Source: Halomonas stenophila
GTDB lineage: Bacteria > Pseudomonadota > Gammaproteobacteria > Pseudomonadales > Halomonadaceae
NCBI RefSeq assembly: GCF_014192275.1
Contig: NZ_JACHXR010000004.1
Coordinates: 248,001 to 312,000, forward strand
Length of the DNA stretch: 64,000 nt
Reading direction: 5' to 3'
In this document: positions 23,911 through 35,238 of the stretch, in pieces
Layout of the letters: each line of letters opens with the position of its first letter
Position numbering within the stretch: position 1 is the first letter of the stretch
Position numbers and translations under genes: made by a program
The notes under the pieces: model-generated
Told to the model about the DNA's origin: nothing
Database searches by the model: none
Seen by the model: only the letters and a program-made list of their open reading frames with translations

Positions 23911-25320
23911 TCAGAGCTCGATGCGCTGACGGTAGACCGGGATCTCGGCCTCGATGCCGCTCTCGTCGAGCGCCGCCTGGAGCGCCTGCTGGGCGCCGGG
24001 CTCGCCGTGCACCAGATAGAAGCGCGGCTGGCCATGAAAGGCACCGGCCCAGCCGATCAGATCGCTCTGGCCGGCATGGGCCGAGAAGCCCCCCAGGGTA
24101 TGCACCCGGGCCTTGACGGCCAGGTCCTCGCCGAACACCCGGACCCGCTCGGCGCCGTCGATGATCTCGCGTCCCAGGGTGCCCTCGGCCTGGAAGCCGA
24201 CGATGACCAGCCGGGTGCTGGGCCGCTCGAGGTTGTAGCGAAAGTGGTGGACGATGCGTCCGCCGTTGCACATGCCGGCGCCGGCGATGATGACGGCGCC
24301 GCCATGGATGCGGTTGATGGCCATGGATTCCTCCACCGTGCGGGTCAGGCGCAGGATCGGCAGGTACTGCCCGGGATCGCCGTGGGCGGCGATGTTGAGC
24401 ACCTTGAGGTCCTCGGGGTCGAGCGATTTGCGCTTGCGGGCGTAGAGCTCGGTGACGCGGATCGCCATGGGACTGTCGAGGAACACCATCTGCTGGCGCA
24501 GCCGGCCCTGGTGATAGAGCACGCTGAGGTGGTAGAGGATCTCCTGGGTACGGCCCACGGCGAAGGCCGGGATCAGCACATTGCCGCCGTCCCGGTGGCT
24601 CTCTTCCAGCACCTGGGCGAATTCCTCGAGGGTCTCCGCCAGGGGCCGGTGGTCGCGATCGCCGTAGGTGCTCTCCATCAACACCAGGTCGGCGTCGTAG
24701 ACCTTCTCGGGGTCTTTCATCAGCACCGAATCGGGGTTGCCGAGATCGCCGGAGAACACCAGCCGGCGTTGCTGGCCGCCGGAGGGGATGGCCAGCTCGA
24801 CGATGGCCGATCCCAGGATGTGCCCGGCATCGCGGAAGACCAGGGTCACCCCGCCGGGCAGGTGCACCGGCCGGCCAAGGCCGTGGGGCTCGCAGAGCGA
24901 CAGTGTCAGGGCGACATCGTCCTCGTCGTAGAGCGGCTCGATGGCCGGCTTGCCGGCCCGCCCCCGCCAGCGGTTCTCCCATTCCAGGTCCTTGGCCATC
25001 ACGAAGGCGGCGTCGACCAGCATGATCTCGAGCAGCTCGGCGGTGTCGGCGGTGCAGTGGATCGGCCCGCGATAGCCCTCCCGCACCAGCTTGGGCAGCA
25101 GGCCGGCATGGTCCAGGTGGCCGTGGGACAGCACCACCGCCTCGAGCTCCGTGGCCAGCCGCCCGAACGGCACGGCATTGGCCCCCTCCACATCGCGGCC
25201 GCCCTGATGCATGCCGCACTCCAGCAGCAGCCGGTGAGGGCGCGGCTCACCATCCACCTCCAGCAGGTAGCACGAACCGGTCACCTCGCCCACCGCCCCC
25301 AGAAACGTCAGCGTCGACAT
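23911..25320 (-). CDS. Beta-CASP metallo-beta-lactamase RNase-like protein
   Basis: A 469-residue protein with the metal-binding SHGHLDHAGLLP, the beta-CASP region (FLDSPMAIRVTELY, GMCNGGRIVHHF) and a late motif GFSAHAGQSDL. This is the CPSF73/YSH1-like exonuclease family (YP_ubiquitous in bacteria under that label), probably acting on RNA. It stands alone, with the sulfur operon downstream and a strong hairpin upstream. Confidence 0.88.
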   Translation of the reverse strand: MSTLTFLGAVGEVTGSCYLLEVDGEPRPHRLLLECGMHQGGRDVEGANAVPFGRLATELEAVVLSHGHLDHAGLLPKLVREGYRGPIHCTADTAELLEIMLVDAAFVMAKDLEWENRWRGRAGKPAIEPLYDEDDVALTLSLCEPHGLGRPVHLPGGVTLVFRDAGHILGSAIVELAIPSGGQQRRLVFSGDLGNPDSVLMKDPEKVYDADLVLMESTYGDRDHRPLAETLEEFAQVLEESHRDGGNVLIPAFAVGRTQEILYHLSVLYHQGRLRQQMVFLDSPMAIRVTELYARKRKSLDPEDLKVLNIAAHGDPGQYLPILRLTRTVEESMAINRIHGGAVIIAGAGMCNGGRIVHHFRYNLERPSTRLVIVGFQAEGTLGREIIDGAERVRVFGEDLAVKARVHTLGGFSAHAGQSDLIGWAGAFHGQPRFYLVHGEPGAQQALQAALDESGIEAEIPVYRQRIEL

Positions 25321-25456
25321 GCCCCCTCCTCACGATGTGGTGGCGCCCCACTGTCAGCATAACGAAGCCCGGGACGAGGCGCCTCAACCTGTCGGGACGC
25401 CCGCCGCCTCGACGCGCGAAGCCACGAACAGCGGCCCCTTCCCGGCGCGGAACGGA

Positions 25457-25493
25457 CGACGCCCCGTCCCGGGCAGGCCGGGACGGGGCGTCG
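25457..25493 (-). terminator. Strong GC hairpin after glyA
   Basis: A perfect 14-bp stem (25457-25470 with 25480-25493) starts 35 bases beyond the glyA stop. There is no T-run on the minus strand, but the length and position fit a glyA terminator. Confidence 0.65.
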
Positions 25494-25527
25494 TGTCGGA
25501 CAGCGGCCGGGCAGTGCCCGGCGGGGC

Positions 25528-26793
25528 TCAGCGGTAGACCGGGAAGCGGGCGCAGACGGCCTCGACCTTGCCCTTCACCTCGGCCTCGATGGCGGCGGTG
25601 TCGGAGCCCTCGGCCATGACGTCGAGGATGTCGCAGATCCAGCCGGCCAGCTCGTGGCACTCGGTCTCGCCGAAGCCGCGGGTGGTCACCGCCGGGGTAC
25701 CGATGCGCAGGCCCGAGGTCACGAAGGGGCTCTGGGGGTCGTTCGGCACGGCGTTCTTGTTGACGGTGATGTGGGCACGGCCCAGGGCGGCGTCCGCGTC
25801 CTTGCCGGTCACGCCCTGCTTGACCAGCGACAGCAGGAAGAGGTGGTCCTCGGTGCCGCCGGAGACGATGTCGAAGCCGCGCTCGATGAACACGCCGGCC
25901 ATGGTCTGGGCGTTCTTGACCACCTGCTGCTGGTAGGTCTTGAACTCCGCTGCCATGGCCTCCTTGAAGCAGATCGCCTTGGCGGCGATGACATGCTCCA
26001 GGGGACCGCCCTGGATGCCCGGGAAGACCGCGGCCTGCAGCTTCTTCTCGACCGCCTCGTCGCCCTCGCTGGAGAGGATCAGGCCGCCACGCGGGCCGCG
26101 CAGGGTCTTGTGGGTGGTGGTGGTGACCACGTGGGCGTGGGGCAGCGGGCTCGGGTAGACCCCGGCCGCCACCAGGCCGGCCACGTGCGCCATGTCGACC
26201 AGCAGGTAGGCGCCCACCTCGTCGGCGATCTCGCGGAACTTCGCCCAGTCGATGATCTGGGAATAGGCGGAGAAGCCGGCGATGATCATCTTCGGCTGGT
26301 GCTCGCGGGCCAGCTTGGCGACCTCGTCGTAGTCGATGCGACCGTTCTCGTCGATGCCGTACTGCACGGCGTCGTAGTGCTTGCCGGAGAAGTTCGGCTT
26401 GGCGCCGTGGGTCAGGTGGCCACCGGCGTCCAGGCTCATGCCCAGCACGGTGTCGCCCGGCTTGACCAGCGCCTGGAAGACGGCGCCGTTGGCCTGGGAG
26501 CCGGAGTGGGGCTGGACGTTGGCGTAGGTGGCGCCGAACAGCTCCTTGGCGTAGTCGATGGCCAGCTGCTCGACGACGTCGACGTACTCGCAGCCGCCAT
26601 AGTAGCGCTTGCCGGGATAGCCTTCCGCGTACTTGTTGGTCAGCTGGCTGCCCTGGGCCTCCATCACCCGGGGGCTGGCGTAGTTCTCGGAGGCGATCAG
26701 CTCGATGTGCGCCTCCTGGCGCGCGCTTTCCTTCTGCATCGCATCCAACAGGGCGTCATCGAAACCGGCAATCTGCATCTCACGGCTGAACAT
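25528..26793 (-). CDS. glyA: Serine hydroxymethyltransferase
   Basis: PLP enzyme interconverting serine and glycine with tetrahydrofolate. The 421-residue protein shows [15 protein letters not shown], the pyridoxal-lysine motif [15 protein letters not shown] and [13 protein letters not shown]. The ATG at 26793 has GAGGT upstream; the open frame before it is a non-coding leader. A small perfect hairpin lies in the leader at 26853-26872. Confidence 0.97.
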   Translation of the reverse strand: MFSREMQIAGFDDALLDAMQKESARQEAHIELIASENYASPRVMEAQGSQLTNKYAEGYPGKRYYGGCEYVDVVEQLAIDYAKELFGATYANVQPHSGSQANGAVFQALVKPGDTVLGMSLDAGGHLTHGAKPNFSGKHYDAVQYGIDENGRIDYDEVAKLAREHQPKMIIAGFSAYSQIIDWAKFREIADEVGAYLLVDMAHVAGLVAAGVYPSPLPHAHVVTTTTHKTLRGPRGGLILSSEGDEAVEKKLQAAVFPGIQGGPLEHVIAAKAICFKEAMAAEFKTYQQQVVKNAQTMAGVFIERGFDIVSGGTEDHLFLLSLVKQGVTGKDADAALGRAHITVNKNAVPNDPQSPFVTSGLRIGTPAVTTRGFGETECHELAGWICDILDVMAEGSDTAAIEAEVKGKVEAVCARFPVYR

Positions 26794-26852
26794 CGGCGGA
26801 AACCTCGCATCGGGGGGAGAATCGAAGGGCGCCATGATACCCCAGCCCATGG

Positions 26853-26872
26853 GGGCTTTCACATGAAAGCCC
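26853..26872. promoter_or_regulatory. Hairpin between the secreted-protein gene and glyA
   Basis: Perfect 8-bp stem with a 4-base loop (GGGCTTTC-acat-GAAAGCCC), about 60 bases upstream of glyA. It could terminate the upstream gene or act in the glyA leader; I cannot tell which. Confidence 0.45.
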
Positions 26873-26923
26873 ATCATGGTGAGCCCCATCATTTCTCATG
26901 CGGGCTTCAGAAATACTGAAGGC

Positions 26924-28330
26924 TCAACGCGTCTCCACGCGCATCGACAGCTTGCTCGGCAGCATCAGCGGGTCGTCGGCGAGCTTGTCCATGCCGGTCT
27001 CCGCCGGCAGGGAAAGATGAATCACCAGCTCGCTGGCCTTGCCCTCCATCATGTCCACCACGCCGTCGAGGATGGCCCCGAACTCCGCCCCGAGCATGGT
27101 CCCGAAGCCCTTGGCCTGGGTCCGTGCCTGGGCCAGGAAGTCGGCCTCGCTGACGCCCCAGCTGGCCGCCATCACCGCCGGCATGCGCCCGAACAGGCCG
27201 AGCTCGGTCAGGGTCGTCTCGATCTCGCCGCCGAGCAGGGTGACGCCCTCGAGGCTGTCCATCTCGGCCAGGTAGGTCGAGGGCTCGACCCCCTCGGGCA
27301 GCCGCACCGGCAGCTCGGTATCCAGGGTCCAGCGGAAGGCATCGCCGGCGGTGATCTGGCTCTCGCCGGTCAACAGGCTCTTGGGCCCGACGGTCTCCCA
27401 GGCGCCGTCGAAGGCGGCATCGACCGTCAGCCGACCGCTGCCGCCGGTGAGCACGTTGCTGGCCATGCGCAGTTGGGTCTGCTCGTCCTCCGGGGCCAGC
27501 TCGACCATCCGTGCCAGGTCGAGCTCGAGGGACTCGAGCCACATGCCGCCCGCGCCGTCGGTCATGTCGCCGTCGAGGCGCAGGCGCTCGAGGGTCGCCA
27601 CCAGCCGCTCGGCCTCGATGCTCAGGTCGGTGAGTTCCAGCCGCTCGAGGGTCCGTTCCTCCTCCCGGTCGAGCCCGCGCAGCCCCGCCAGGCTGACGGC
27701 CGCCACGGAGACGTGGCCGTCGCCGATGTCCTCCAGCTGTTCCCCGCTGCCACGGATGCCGGTCATCTCCAGGCTGCCGATGGCCTGGCGGGAGAGCTCG
27801 GTGGCATACAGGTGCTCGATGGTCAGCCGCCCGGTGGCCGTGCCGAGGAAGACCTCCTTGCCCCCCTCGACCCGGGTGCGCGGCGTCTCGCGACTCATCG
27901 CCAGGCCGTCGATGGCCAGTTCGGCGGCCGCAAACTCACCGTCCAGCGGCAGGTCGTGCAGGGCCAGCAGCGGCCGGGACGGCTCGCCGACCACCAGCCG
28001 CTCGGCGCTGATGACGCCCGGCTCGTCGTCCTGGGCCTCGAGGCGCAGGCCCTCCATCACCACCTCGTCGGGCCGATCGTAGTCGCCCTCGACCGTGTAG
28101 CGATCGAGCCGCAGCCGGTCGCCGTTATCGCCGACGAAGACCAGGTCCTCGGCGGTGGTGCTGCCGCCCAGCAGGCTATCGGAGACCTCGCCGATGGACA
28201 GCTCGCCCGGGGTGTCGGCGAACAGCGCGCGCAGGTCGGCCTCGAGCCGCTCGGCATCGGCCAGGGCCGGGCCGGACAGTCCCAGGAGCAGCGCGGCCAG
28301 CGCCGCGCCCCGGGTCAGCGTGATGGACAT
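26924..28330 (-). CDS. Secreted protein of unknown function
   Basis: A 468-residue protein with a clean signal peptide (RGAALAALLLGLSGPALADA), then Leu/Glu/Asp-rich beta-like repeats with alternating LxLxxL strands, and a helical C-terminus. The style recalls DUF945-like periplasmic proteins, but I do not recognise the family. The ATG at 28330 is preceded by AGGAGGT at eight bases, which decides the start over a GTG at 28339. Confidence 0.7.
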   Translation of the reverse strand: MSITLTRGAALAALLLGLSGPALADAERLEADLRALFADTPGELSIGEVSDSLLGGSTTAEDLVFVGDNGDRLRLDRYTVEGDYDRPDEVVMEGLRLEAQDDEPGVISAERLVVGEPSRPLLALHDLPLDGEFAAAELAIDGLAMSRETPRTRVEGGKEVFLGTATGRLTIEHLYATELSRQAIGSLEMTGIRGSGEQLEDIGDGHVSVAAVSLAGLRGLDREEERTLERLELTDLSIEAERLVATLERLRLDGDMTDGAGGMWLESLELDLARMVELAPEDEQTQLRMASNVLTGGSGRLTVDAAFDGAWETVGPKSLLTGESQITAGDAFRWTLDTELPVRLPEGVEPSTYLAEMDSLEGVTLLGGEIETTLTELGLFGRMPAVMAASWGVSEADFLAQARTQAKGFGTMLGAEFGAILDGVVDMMEGKASELVIHLSLPAETGMDKLADDPLMLPSKLSMRVETR

Positions 28331-28381
28331 GGCTCTCACCTCCTCTGTGATCGATGATGCGGTGCGCCCTCCGGGCGCCCC

Positions 28382-28540
28382 TCACTCGAACGCCGCGAGG
28401 CGGCGTTCGAGCAGGGCATAGACGTGGTCGAGCACGGCGAGGCGGGCACGGCGCCTGTCGTTGGCGTCGCTCGACACCCAGCCCCCGTCGACGTCATGAG
28501 TATGGACGAACATCTCGTCGATGGCGCAGTGCTTCCTTCC
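28382..28540 (-). pseudogene. C-terminal remnant of a PPK2-family polyphosphate kinase
   Basis: The minus strand encodes CAIDEMFVHTHDVDGGWVSS then DANDRRRARLAVLDHVYALL and a stop at 28382. The order DEMF, THxx, WxxxxxNDRRRARL and a final helix fits the end of PPK2 enzymes as I remember them, where APWxVVRxNDKRRARL precedes the C-terminus. No start, P-loop or remaining domain is present; upstream in-frame sequence is low-complexity and then the ybbP gene in another frame. The final codons contain a perfect 10-bp hairpin (28387-28409). I infer a decayed gene, not a functional small protein. Confidence 0.55.
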
Positions 28541-28575
28541 TCCCCTCCTCCCTGGCCCGGTGATCCCTGGCGGCG

Positions 28576-31151
28576 TCAGGTCTCGCCCAGCAGGCCGAGG
28601 CTCGCCGCCGGCGCCTGGCGGCGCAGTCCCCGGGACAGCAGGTGGCCGATCACGCCGACCGTGAGGGCACCGCCCAGCGGCAGCCAGGCCCATAGCCCCC
28701 AGTGTACCCGCGGGGCGAGATCCAGCCAGCCCCAGTAGAGACCGGCCACGGCGAGCTCGGCCAGCAGCGCGGCGAGCAGGCCACTGGCCAGGCCCAGCAG
28801 GGCGAACTCGGCTGCCTGCACTCGGGACAGCAGGCGGTTGCCGGCGCCGAACACCCGCAGCAGGCCGGCCTCGTGGGCGCGCACCGGCAGGCTGGCGGTC
28901 AGCGCCGCATAGAGCACGCTGATGCCCGCCAGGAGCACGAAGCCGAGCACCAGCTCCACGGCCCGGGTCACCTGGGTCAGTACCTCGCGGACCCGGGCGA
29001 GGATCGCCTCCACGTCGAGCAGGGTCACCGCCGGGAACTCGCGCACCAGCCGGCGCAGGGTCTCCCGGTCGCCGGCGTCGAGGTGGAAGGCGGTGATGAA
29101 GCTGTGGCCGAAACGCTCCAGCACGCCCGGGGGGAAGATCACGTAGAAGTTGGGCCGGAAGCTGTCCCAGTCCAGGTCGCGCAGGCTCGCCACCTCGCCG
29201 ACGACGCTGTCGCTGCCGATGCTGAAGGTCAGGGTGTCGCCCAGCGCCAGCCCCAGCCGCTCGGCGAGCCCGCTCTCCAGCGAGATCGGCACCGGCGGCG
29301 TGCGGCCGTCGGCCTCGACGGCCGAGAACCAGCCCTGCCGGGCCGCGGGCGGGCGCCCCGCGAACCACTCTCCGGCCACCAGCCGGTTGCCCTCCGGCAG
29401 GGTCTCGCGCCAGGTCAGGTTGAGTTCGCGGCGCAGGGCGTTGTCGCCCCGGGCCTCCTCGGGCACGGCCTGCCGGGGCGGTCGGCCGTCGATGGCGGTG
29501 ATGCGTCCGCGCACCATGGGATAGAGGGCGGTGCGCGCCTCGGTGGCCCCCGCCAGGGCCGTCTCGAAGGCCGCCCGCTCGCCGGGCTGGATGTTGATGG
29601 CGAAGTGGTTCGGGGTATCCTCGGGCAGCTGGGCCTGCCAGGCGCCGACCAGGTCGCCGCGCACCAGGGCGATCATCGCCATGGCGAAGAAGGCCACGGC
29701 GAAGGCCAGCAGCTGTCCCAGGCTGGAACGGCGCCGCCGGGCCAGCTGTCGGCCACCCAGGCGCAGGGCCTGCCAGGCGCCCTCGCCGCCGCGCCGGGGC
29801 AGCCGGGCGCAGAGGCGCAGCAGCAGGGCCAGCAGCCCGCCACCGAGGCTCCACAGCGCCACCAGCGCCAGGCCGCCGCCCACCAGCAGGGCCAGGGACA
29901 GGCCGAGGTCGCCGGAATACAGCCACAGCAGGGCCCCGAACACCGCCGCGGCCACCCCCACCACCAGCCAGGCCGAGGGCGGCAGCGGGTCCAGCTCGCG
30001 GCGCAGCACCTTCAGCGCACTGACCCGACGCAGCCGGAGCAGGGTCGGCCCGGCGAAGCCGCCCAGCACGGCCAGCGCCGTGAGCCCGCCGAGCCACAGC
30101 GGGGTGAGCCCCGGGGCGGGCAGCTCGACCGGCATCACCGCGGTGAGCAGGGCCAGCAGGGCCGCCTGACCGGCCAGGCCCAGCAGCGCCCCGAGGACCG
30201 AGGCCGCCAGCGCCAGCCACAGCAGCTGGAGCGCGAACAGCCGCACCAGGGTCCGCTGGCTGGCCCCGAAGCAGCGCAGCAGGGCCGCGGTGTCCAGGTG
30301 GCGCTCGACATAGCGGCGGGTGGCCATGGCCACGGCCACCCCGGCCAGCAGTACCGCCGCCAGGCCGGCCAGGCTCAGGTAGCGGTCGGCACGCGCCAGG
30401 GCACTGCCCAGCCGGGGGCGATCCCGGCGCACGTCGCGCACCTCGACGCCGTCGCGGCGCAACCGTTCGAGCAGCGGATCGAGCCCCGCCACGGCCTCGG
30501 CGGGGCCGGCGGCCAGGATCTCGTACTCGATGCGCGACCCCGGCTGCACCAGGCCGGTGGCCGGCAGGTCGTCGACGTGCATCATCAGCCGCGGGTTGAA
30601 ACTGCCGAAGCCCGCCGAGGGATCGGCCTCGCGCTCGATGATGCCGCCCACCTCGAGGGTGGCCCGACCGACCCGCAGGCGATCACCGGGGGCGAGATCG
30701 AGGAGCAGCGCCAGCCGCGGGGCGACCCAGACCCGCCCGCGCCCCGGCCCGCGGGCCAGGGCCTCGACGCCCTCGCCGCGGTCCACCCGGGACACGCCGT
30801 AGTGGGGATAGGCGTCGTCCACCGCCTTGAGGCTCGCCGGCTGGAAGGCCTCGCCGCGACTGACCATGGACACCATGTCGACCTGGTCGGAGAGCGCGAG
30901 CCCGGCCTCCTCCAGGGTCGCGCGCAGCGCGGCGTCGAAGGGCCGGGACTGCTCGAGCACCAGGTCGCCGCCGAGCAGCTGGCCGGCCTGGCGCGTCAGG
31001 CCGCGCTCCAGGCGATCGAGGAAGAAGCCGATCATCGTCGCCGCGGCCACCGCCAGCACCAGCGCCAGGAACAGCGCCCTCACGTCGCCGGCCCGCAGGT
31101 CGCGCCGCAGGCCCCGCCAGGCGAGGCCCATGGCGCCGGAGGCCCGGCCGC

Positions 31152-31155
<4 letters not shown>
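28576..31155 (-). CDS. ybbP: FtsX-like ABC transporter permease, YbbP type
   Basis: An 859-residue integral membrane protein with a first helix near residues 26-45, a large periplasmic domain, and FtsX-type helix groups in the middle and at the C-terminus (LVLGFVLLAGISVLYAALTA). Pairing with YbbA upstream (ATGA overlap) and tesA divergent matches the E. coli tesA-ybbAP locus. The transported substrate is unknown; export of lipids or lipoprotein-linked molecules is often suggested for the family. Confidence 0.9.
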
Positions 31156-31866
<711 letters not shown>

Positions 31867-31868
<2 letters not shown>

Positions 31869-32535
31869 GACGAAGCGCTTCCCTGTTGGTCGACATCCCA
31901 CGGCAATGGGCCTGCTGTGGTTGATCCTGCTGTTGCTGGTCGGCCCCCTCCAGGCCGCGGAGCGCCCGGTGCTGCTGGTGATGGGCGACAGCCTCAGCGC
32001 CGCCTACGGCATCGAGCGCCAGGCCGGCTGGGTCAGCCTGCTGGCCTCACGGCTGACGGGCGAGGCCCGGGTGGTCAACGCCAGCATCAGCGGGGAGACC
32101 ACGCGGGGCGGGGCAACGCGCCTCCCCGAGCTGCTGCGACAGCATGCCCCGGATATCGTTCTGCTCGAGCTCGGCGGCAACGACGGCCTGCGCGGCCTCC
32201 CCCCGGGGCAGATGCGCGCCAACTTGGCGGCCATGATCGAGGCGAGCCGGGCCGCCGGGGCCGAGGTGCTGCTGCTCGGCATCGACATCCCGCCCAATTA
32301 CGGCCCGGCCTACCGCGAGGCCTTCACCGGCGTCTACCGTCGGCTGGCCGACCGCTACGGCGTCCCGCTGGTGCCCTTCCTCCTCCAGGGCGTGGCCCTG
32401 GAGGAGGAGCTGATGCAGGCCGACGGCCTCCACCCCACCGCCGAGGCCCAGCCGGCCCTGCTCGACAACGTCTGGCCGGCCCTCACCCCGCTGCTGCGTG
32501 CCCAGGGCATCGAGCTGGCCGCGCGTCAGGACTGA
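31867..32535 (+). CDS. tesA: Arylesterase / multifunctional acyl-CoA thioesterase I, TesA
   Basis: Periplasmic GDSL (SGNH) hydrolase with thioesterase, lysophospholipase and esterase activities. It has a signal sequence (GLLWLILLLLVGPLQAA), block I GDSLSAAYG with the nucleophile Ser, block III LGGNDGLRG and the C-terminal DGLHP with catalytic Asp and His. AAAGGA precedes the ATG at 31867; a later ATG at 31906 has no such site. Its 3' end overlaps the convergent EamA gene by ten bases. Confidence 0.93.
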
Positions 32536-33422
32536 GCGTCGACCGGGGTGGCCGGGGCCTTCTGCCACTGCTGCAGGCCCAGGCCGCCGAGGATCAGCAC
32601 CAGCCCGACCAGGGTCGAGGGCAGGATCGGCTCGCCGACGATGACGTGCAGCAGCACCAGCGACACCGGCGGGGAGAGGAAGATCAGGTTCGAGACCTTG
32701 GCCGTGCGCGATACCGTGTGCACCGCCAGCTGCCAGAGCACGAAGGCGATCCCCATCTCGAAGAGTCCCACGTAGACCCCGGCCGCCAGCGCCGTGCCGC
32801 CGACCCACTGGAGGCCCGGCCCCAGCACGACCAGGGCGGTGAGGACCGGCACCCCGACGCTGAAGTTCTGCCACTGGGCCACCAGCGGGGAGCGGTGATC
32901 CCGGGCATTGAGCAGCCAGTAGAGCGCCCACAGCAGGGTCGAGACCAGCGCCAGGGCGACCCCCAGCGGGTCGGCGAAGGCCACGTCGAGGACCCGGCCG
33001 CGGGTGGCGATGACCCAGACCCCCGAGTAGGCGATCAGGCCCGCCAGGATATCCATGCGGGTCAGCCGCTGGCCGAGGATGGGCACGGCCAGCAGGGCCA
33101 TGGCCAGGGCCCAGGTGTAGTTGAGGGCCATGGCCTCCTGGCCGGGCAGGCGATCGTAGGCGGCGAACAGCACCAGGTAGTAGGCCACCGGGTTCATCAG
33201 CCCCGCCCAGGCGGCGGTACGCCAGCCGCGGCTTAGCGCCTCGCCGAGCAGTCCGCGGCGGACCACCAGGGCGCCAATCAGCGCCCAGGAGACCAGCGAG
33301 GCGATCCACATCAGCTCCAGCGGCGTCATGTGCTGCAGCGCCACCTTGAAGGCGGTGGCCACCGTGGACCACAGGCCCACGGCCCCCAGCCCATAGAGCA
33401 TGGCGCGACGATCCGGTGTCAT
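32526..33422 (-). CDS. EamA/DMT-family permease
   Basis: A 298-residue inner-membrane protein with about ten hydrophobic helices in two EamA repeats. The substrate is unknown; metabolite export is usual for the family. Characteristic spots are GAVGLWSTVATAFKVAL at the N-terminus and FLSPPVSLVLLHVIVGE in the second repeat. It converges on tesA with a ten-base overlap. Confidence 0.85.
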   Translation of the reverse strand: MTPDRRAMLYGLGAVGLWSTVATAFKVALQHMTPLELMWIASLVSWALIGALVVRRGLLGEALSRGWRTAAWAGLMNPVAYYLVLFAAYDRLPGQEAMALNYTWALAMALLAVPILGQRLTRMDILAGLIAYSGVWVIATRGRVLDVAFADPLGVALALVSTLLWALYWLLNARDHRSPLVAQWQNFSVGVPVLTALVVLGPGLQWVGGTALAAGVYVGLFEMGIAFVLWQLAVHTVSRTAKVSNLIFLSPPVSLVLLHVIVGEPILPSTLVGLVLILGGLGLQQWQKAPATPVDAQS

Positions 33423-33491
33423 GGCAACTCCCCGTCCTCGTTTCAGTCCCTTTCCTCGTTCACCCCATCCCGGGGTGCACGGCCCGCCACC

Positions 33492-33761
33492 TCATCGATC
33501 GATATGGCCCAGATCCCGGGCGGGATCGAGGCGGTCGCGGACTGACTGCTTGAGTGCCTTGATGTCCGGGAAGCCGCCGTCGCGCTTGCGCTCCCAGAGG
33601 CTCTCGTCGTCGCAGAAGATCTCGAACTCGCCGCCGTGGGACGGCACCAGGGCCACCTCGTCCAGGTCCTCGCCGAAGGTGGAGAGCAGTTCCTGGGCGT
33701 ACCAGGCGCTGCGCAGCAGCCACTGGCACTGGGTGCAATAGTGAATCCGGATGCGTGACAT
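33492..33761 (-). CDS. SelT/SelW/SelH family (Rdx) protein
   Basis: An 89-residue thioredoxin-like protein with the redox motif CTQC at residues 9-12 (HYCTQCQWLLRSAW), the conserved SHGGEFEIFCDD segment and WERKRDGGFPDIKALKQ. It has Cys where eukaryotic relatives carry selenocysteine. The cellular role is unknown. The ATG at 33761 is chosen by homology; a longer open frame continues opposite the MFS gene. Confidence 0.9.
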   Translation of the reverse strand: MSRIRIHYCTQCQWLLRSAWYAQELLSTFGEDLDEVALVPSHGGEFEIFCDDESLWERKRDGGFPDIKALKQSVRDRLDPARDLGHIDR

Positions 33762-33815
33762 GGGCCCTCGTCTGCCGCAAGAATGATCGAGCCATGATAC
33801 AGCCAGGGAGGTTCG

Positions 33816-35129
33816 ATGGCCCAGCCCGAGATCAGCCAGTCCCGCCTCTACGAGTGGCTCACCGGCGACGAGGACAGCCGGATGTGCCGCGACATCCCCG
33901 ACGAGGCCTGCCGGGAGCAGCCGCGCAACTTCTTGCTGCACCTCTGGGCCGCGCTGGGCAACAAGCTCGCCGACGAGCTGGCCAGTGCCCGGCTGGTGCT
34001 GCCCTGGCTGCTCGGGGTGATGGGGGCGCCGCTGTGGATGGTCGGCCTGCTGGTGCCCATCCGCGAGGCCGGGGCCCTGCTGCCCCAGCTGTTCGTGGCG
34101 GGCCTGATCCGCGGCCGACCGATCCGCAAGGGGGTGTGGGTCACAGGCGGCCTGCTCCAGGCCCTGGCCGCCGCGGTCCTGGCCCTGCTGGCCCTGGTGG
34201 GGGGCGGCAGCCTCGGCGGGGCCCTGGTGCTCGGCGTGCTGGTGGCGCTGTCGCTGGCCCGCGGCCTGTCGTCGATCGCCACCAAGGACGTGATGGGCAA
34301 GACCATCGCCAAGCGGCGCCGCGGCACCCTGATGGGCTGGAGCGGCAGCGTGGCCGGCGCCGCGACGCTCGCCGCCGGCGGCGTGCTGATGCTGTTCGAG
34401 GACCGCCCCGGGGAGCTGGCCCTGGCCGTCCTGCTGGCGGTCGCCGCCCTGGGCTGGGCCGTCAACGCCCTGTGCGCGGCCCGCATCCGGGAGACTCCCG
34501 GCGCCGTCGAGGGCGGCGAGAACGCCTGGTCGGCGATCCGCACCGGCCTGCGGCTGCTGCGCGAGGACCGCGTCTTCCTGCACTTCAACCTGTCCCGGGC
34601 GCTGTTGCTCGCCAGCGCCCTGGCCCTGCCCTATGTCGCCCTGCTCGGTCAGCAGCAGGGCGGCGCGGCCCTCGGTGGGCTGGGCGTGCTGATCGTCGTC
34701 TCCGGCGTGGCCGGCATGCTGGCCAGCCCCCTCTGGGGCAAGCGCGCCGATGCCTCGAGCCGTGCGGTGATGCGTGACGGCGGGCTCGGGACCGCGGCCG
34801 GCTGCCTGCTCGGGGCGCTATTCGCCTGGTGGCCGGCGGCCTGGACCCAGACCGTCTGGCCCTATGCGCTGGTCTATGCGCTGCTGGTGATCGTGCATTC
34901 CGGCGTCCGGCTGGGGCGCAAGACCTATCTCGTCGACATGGCCGGAGCCGAGGACCGGGCACTCTACGTGGCGCTGTCGAACACCCTGACCGGGGGGCTG
35001 ATGCTGGCGGTGGGCGGCCTGGTCGGCGCCCTGGCCCAGTGGCTCGGCACCGCGGCACTGCTGGCCGTGCTGGCGGCCACGGGCCTGGCCGCCGCCGCCA
35101 GCGCCCGGCGGTTGCCCGAGGTGGAGTAG
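33816..35129 (+). CDS. MFS transporter
   Basis: A 437-residue membrane protein with about 12 hydrophobic helices, a soluble N-terminus of about 45 residues (SRLYEWLTGDEDSRMCRDIP) and a loop with TKDVMGKTIAKRRRGTLMGW between helices 4 and 5, typical of the major facilitator fold. Substrate not deducible. The upstream GGGAGG ribosome-binding site supports the start. It is divergent from the SelT/SelW-like gene. Confidence 0.85.
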   Translation: MAQPEISQSRLYEWLTGDEDSRMCRDIPDEACREQPRNFLLHLWAALGNKLADELASARLVLPWLLGVMGAPLWMVGLLVPIREAGALLPQLFVAGLIRGRPIRKGVWVTGGLLQALAAAVLALLALVGGGSLGGALVLGVLVALSLARGLSSIATKDVMGKTIAKRRRGTLMGWSGSVAGAATLAAGGVLMLFEDRPGELALAVLLAVAALGWAVNALCAARIRETPGAVEGGENAWSAIRTGLRLLREDRVFLHFNLSRALLLASALALPYVALLGQQQGGAALGGLGVLIVVSGVAGMLASPLWGKRADASSRAVMRDGGLGTAAGCLLGALFAWWPAAWTQTVWPYALVYALLVIVHSGVRLGRKTYLVDMAGAEDRALYVALSNTLTGGLMLAVGGLVGALAQWLGTAALLAVLAATGLAAAASARRLPEVE

Positions 35130-35238
35130 CGCCGCGCCGGGCGTTGAAATCCCGCGCCCGGCTGGCCATGATGTCTCGCAACAGGGAGTCGGCGACCCCG
35201 GCCGGCACCATGACAGGCACCGCGACAGGAACGCCCTG

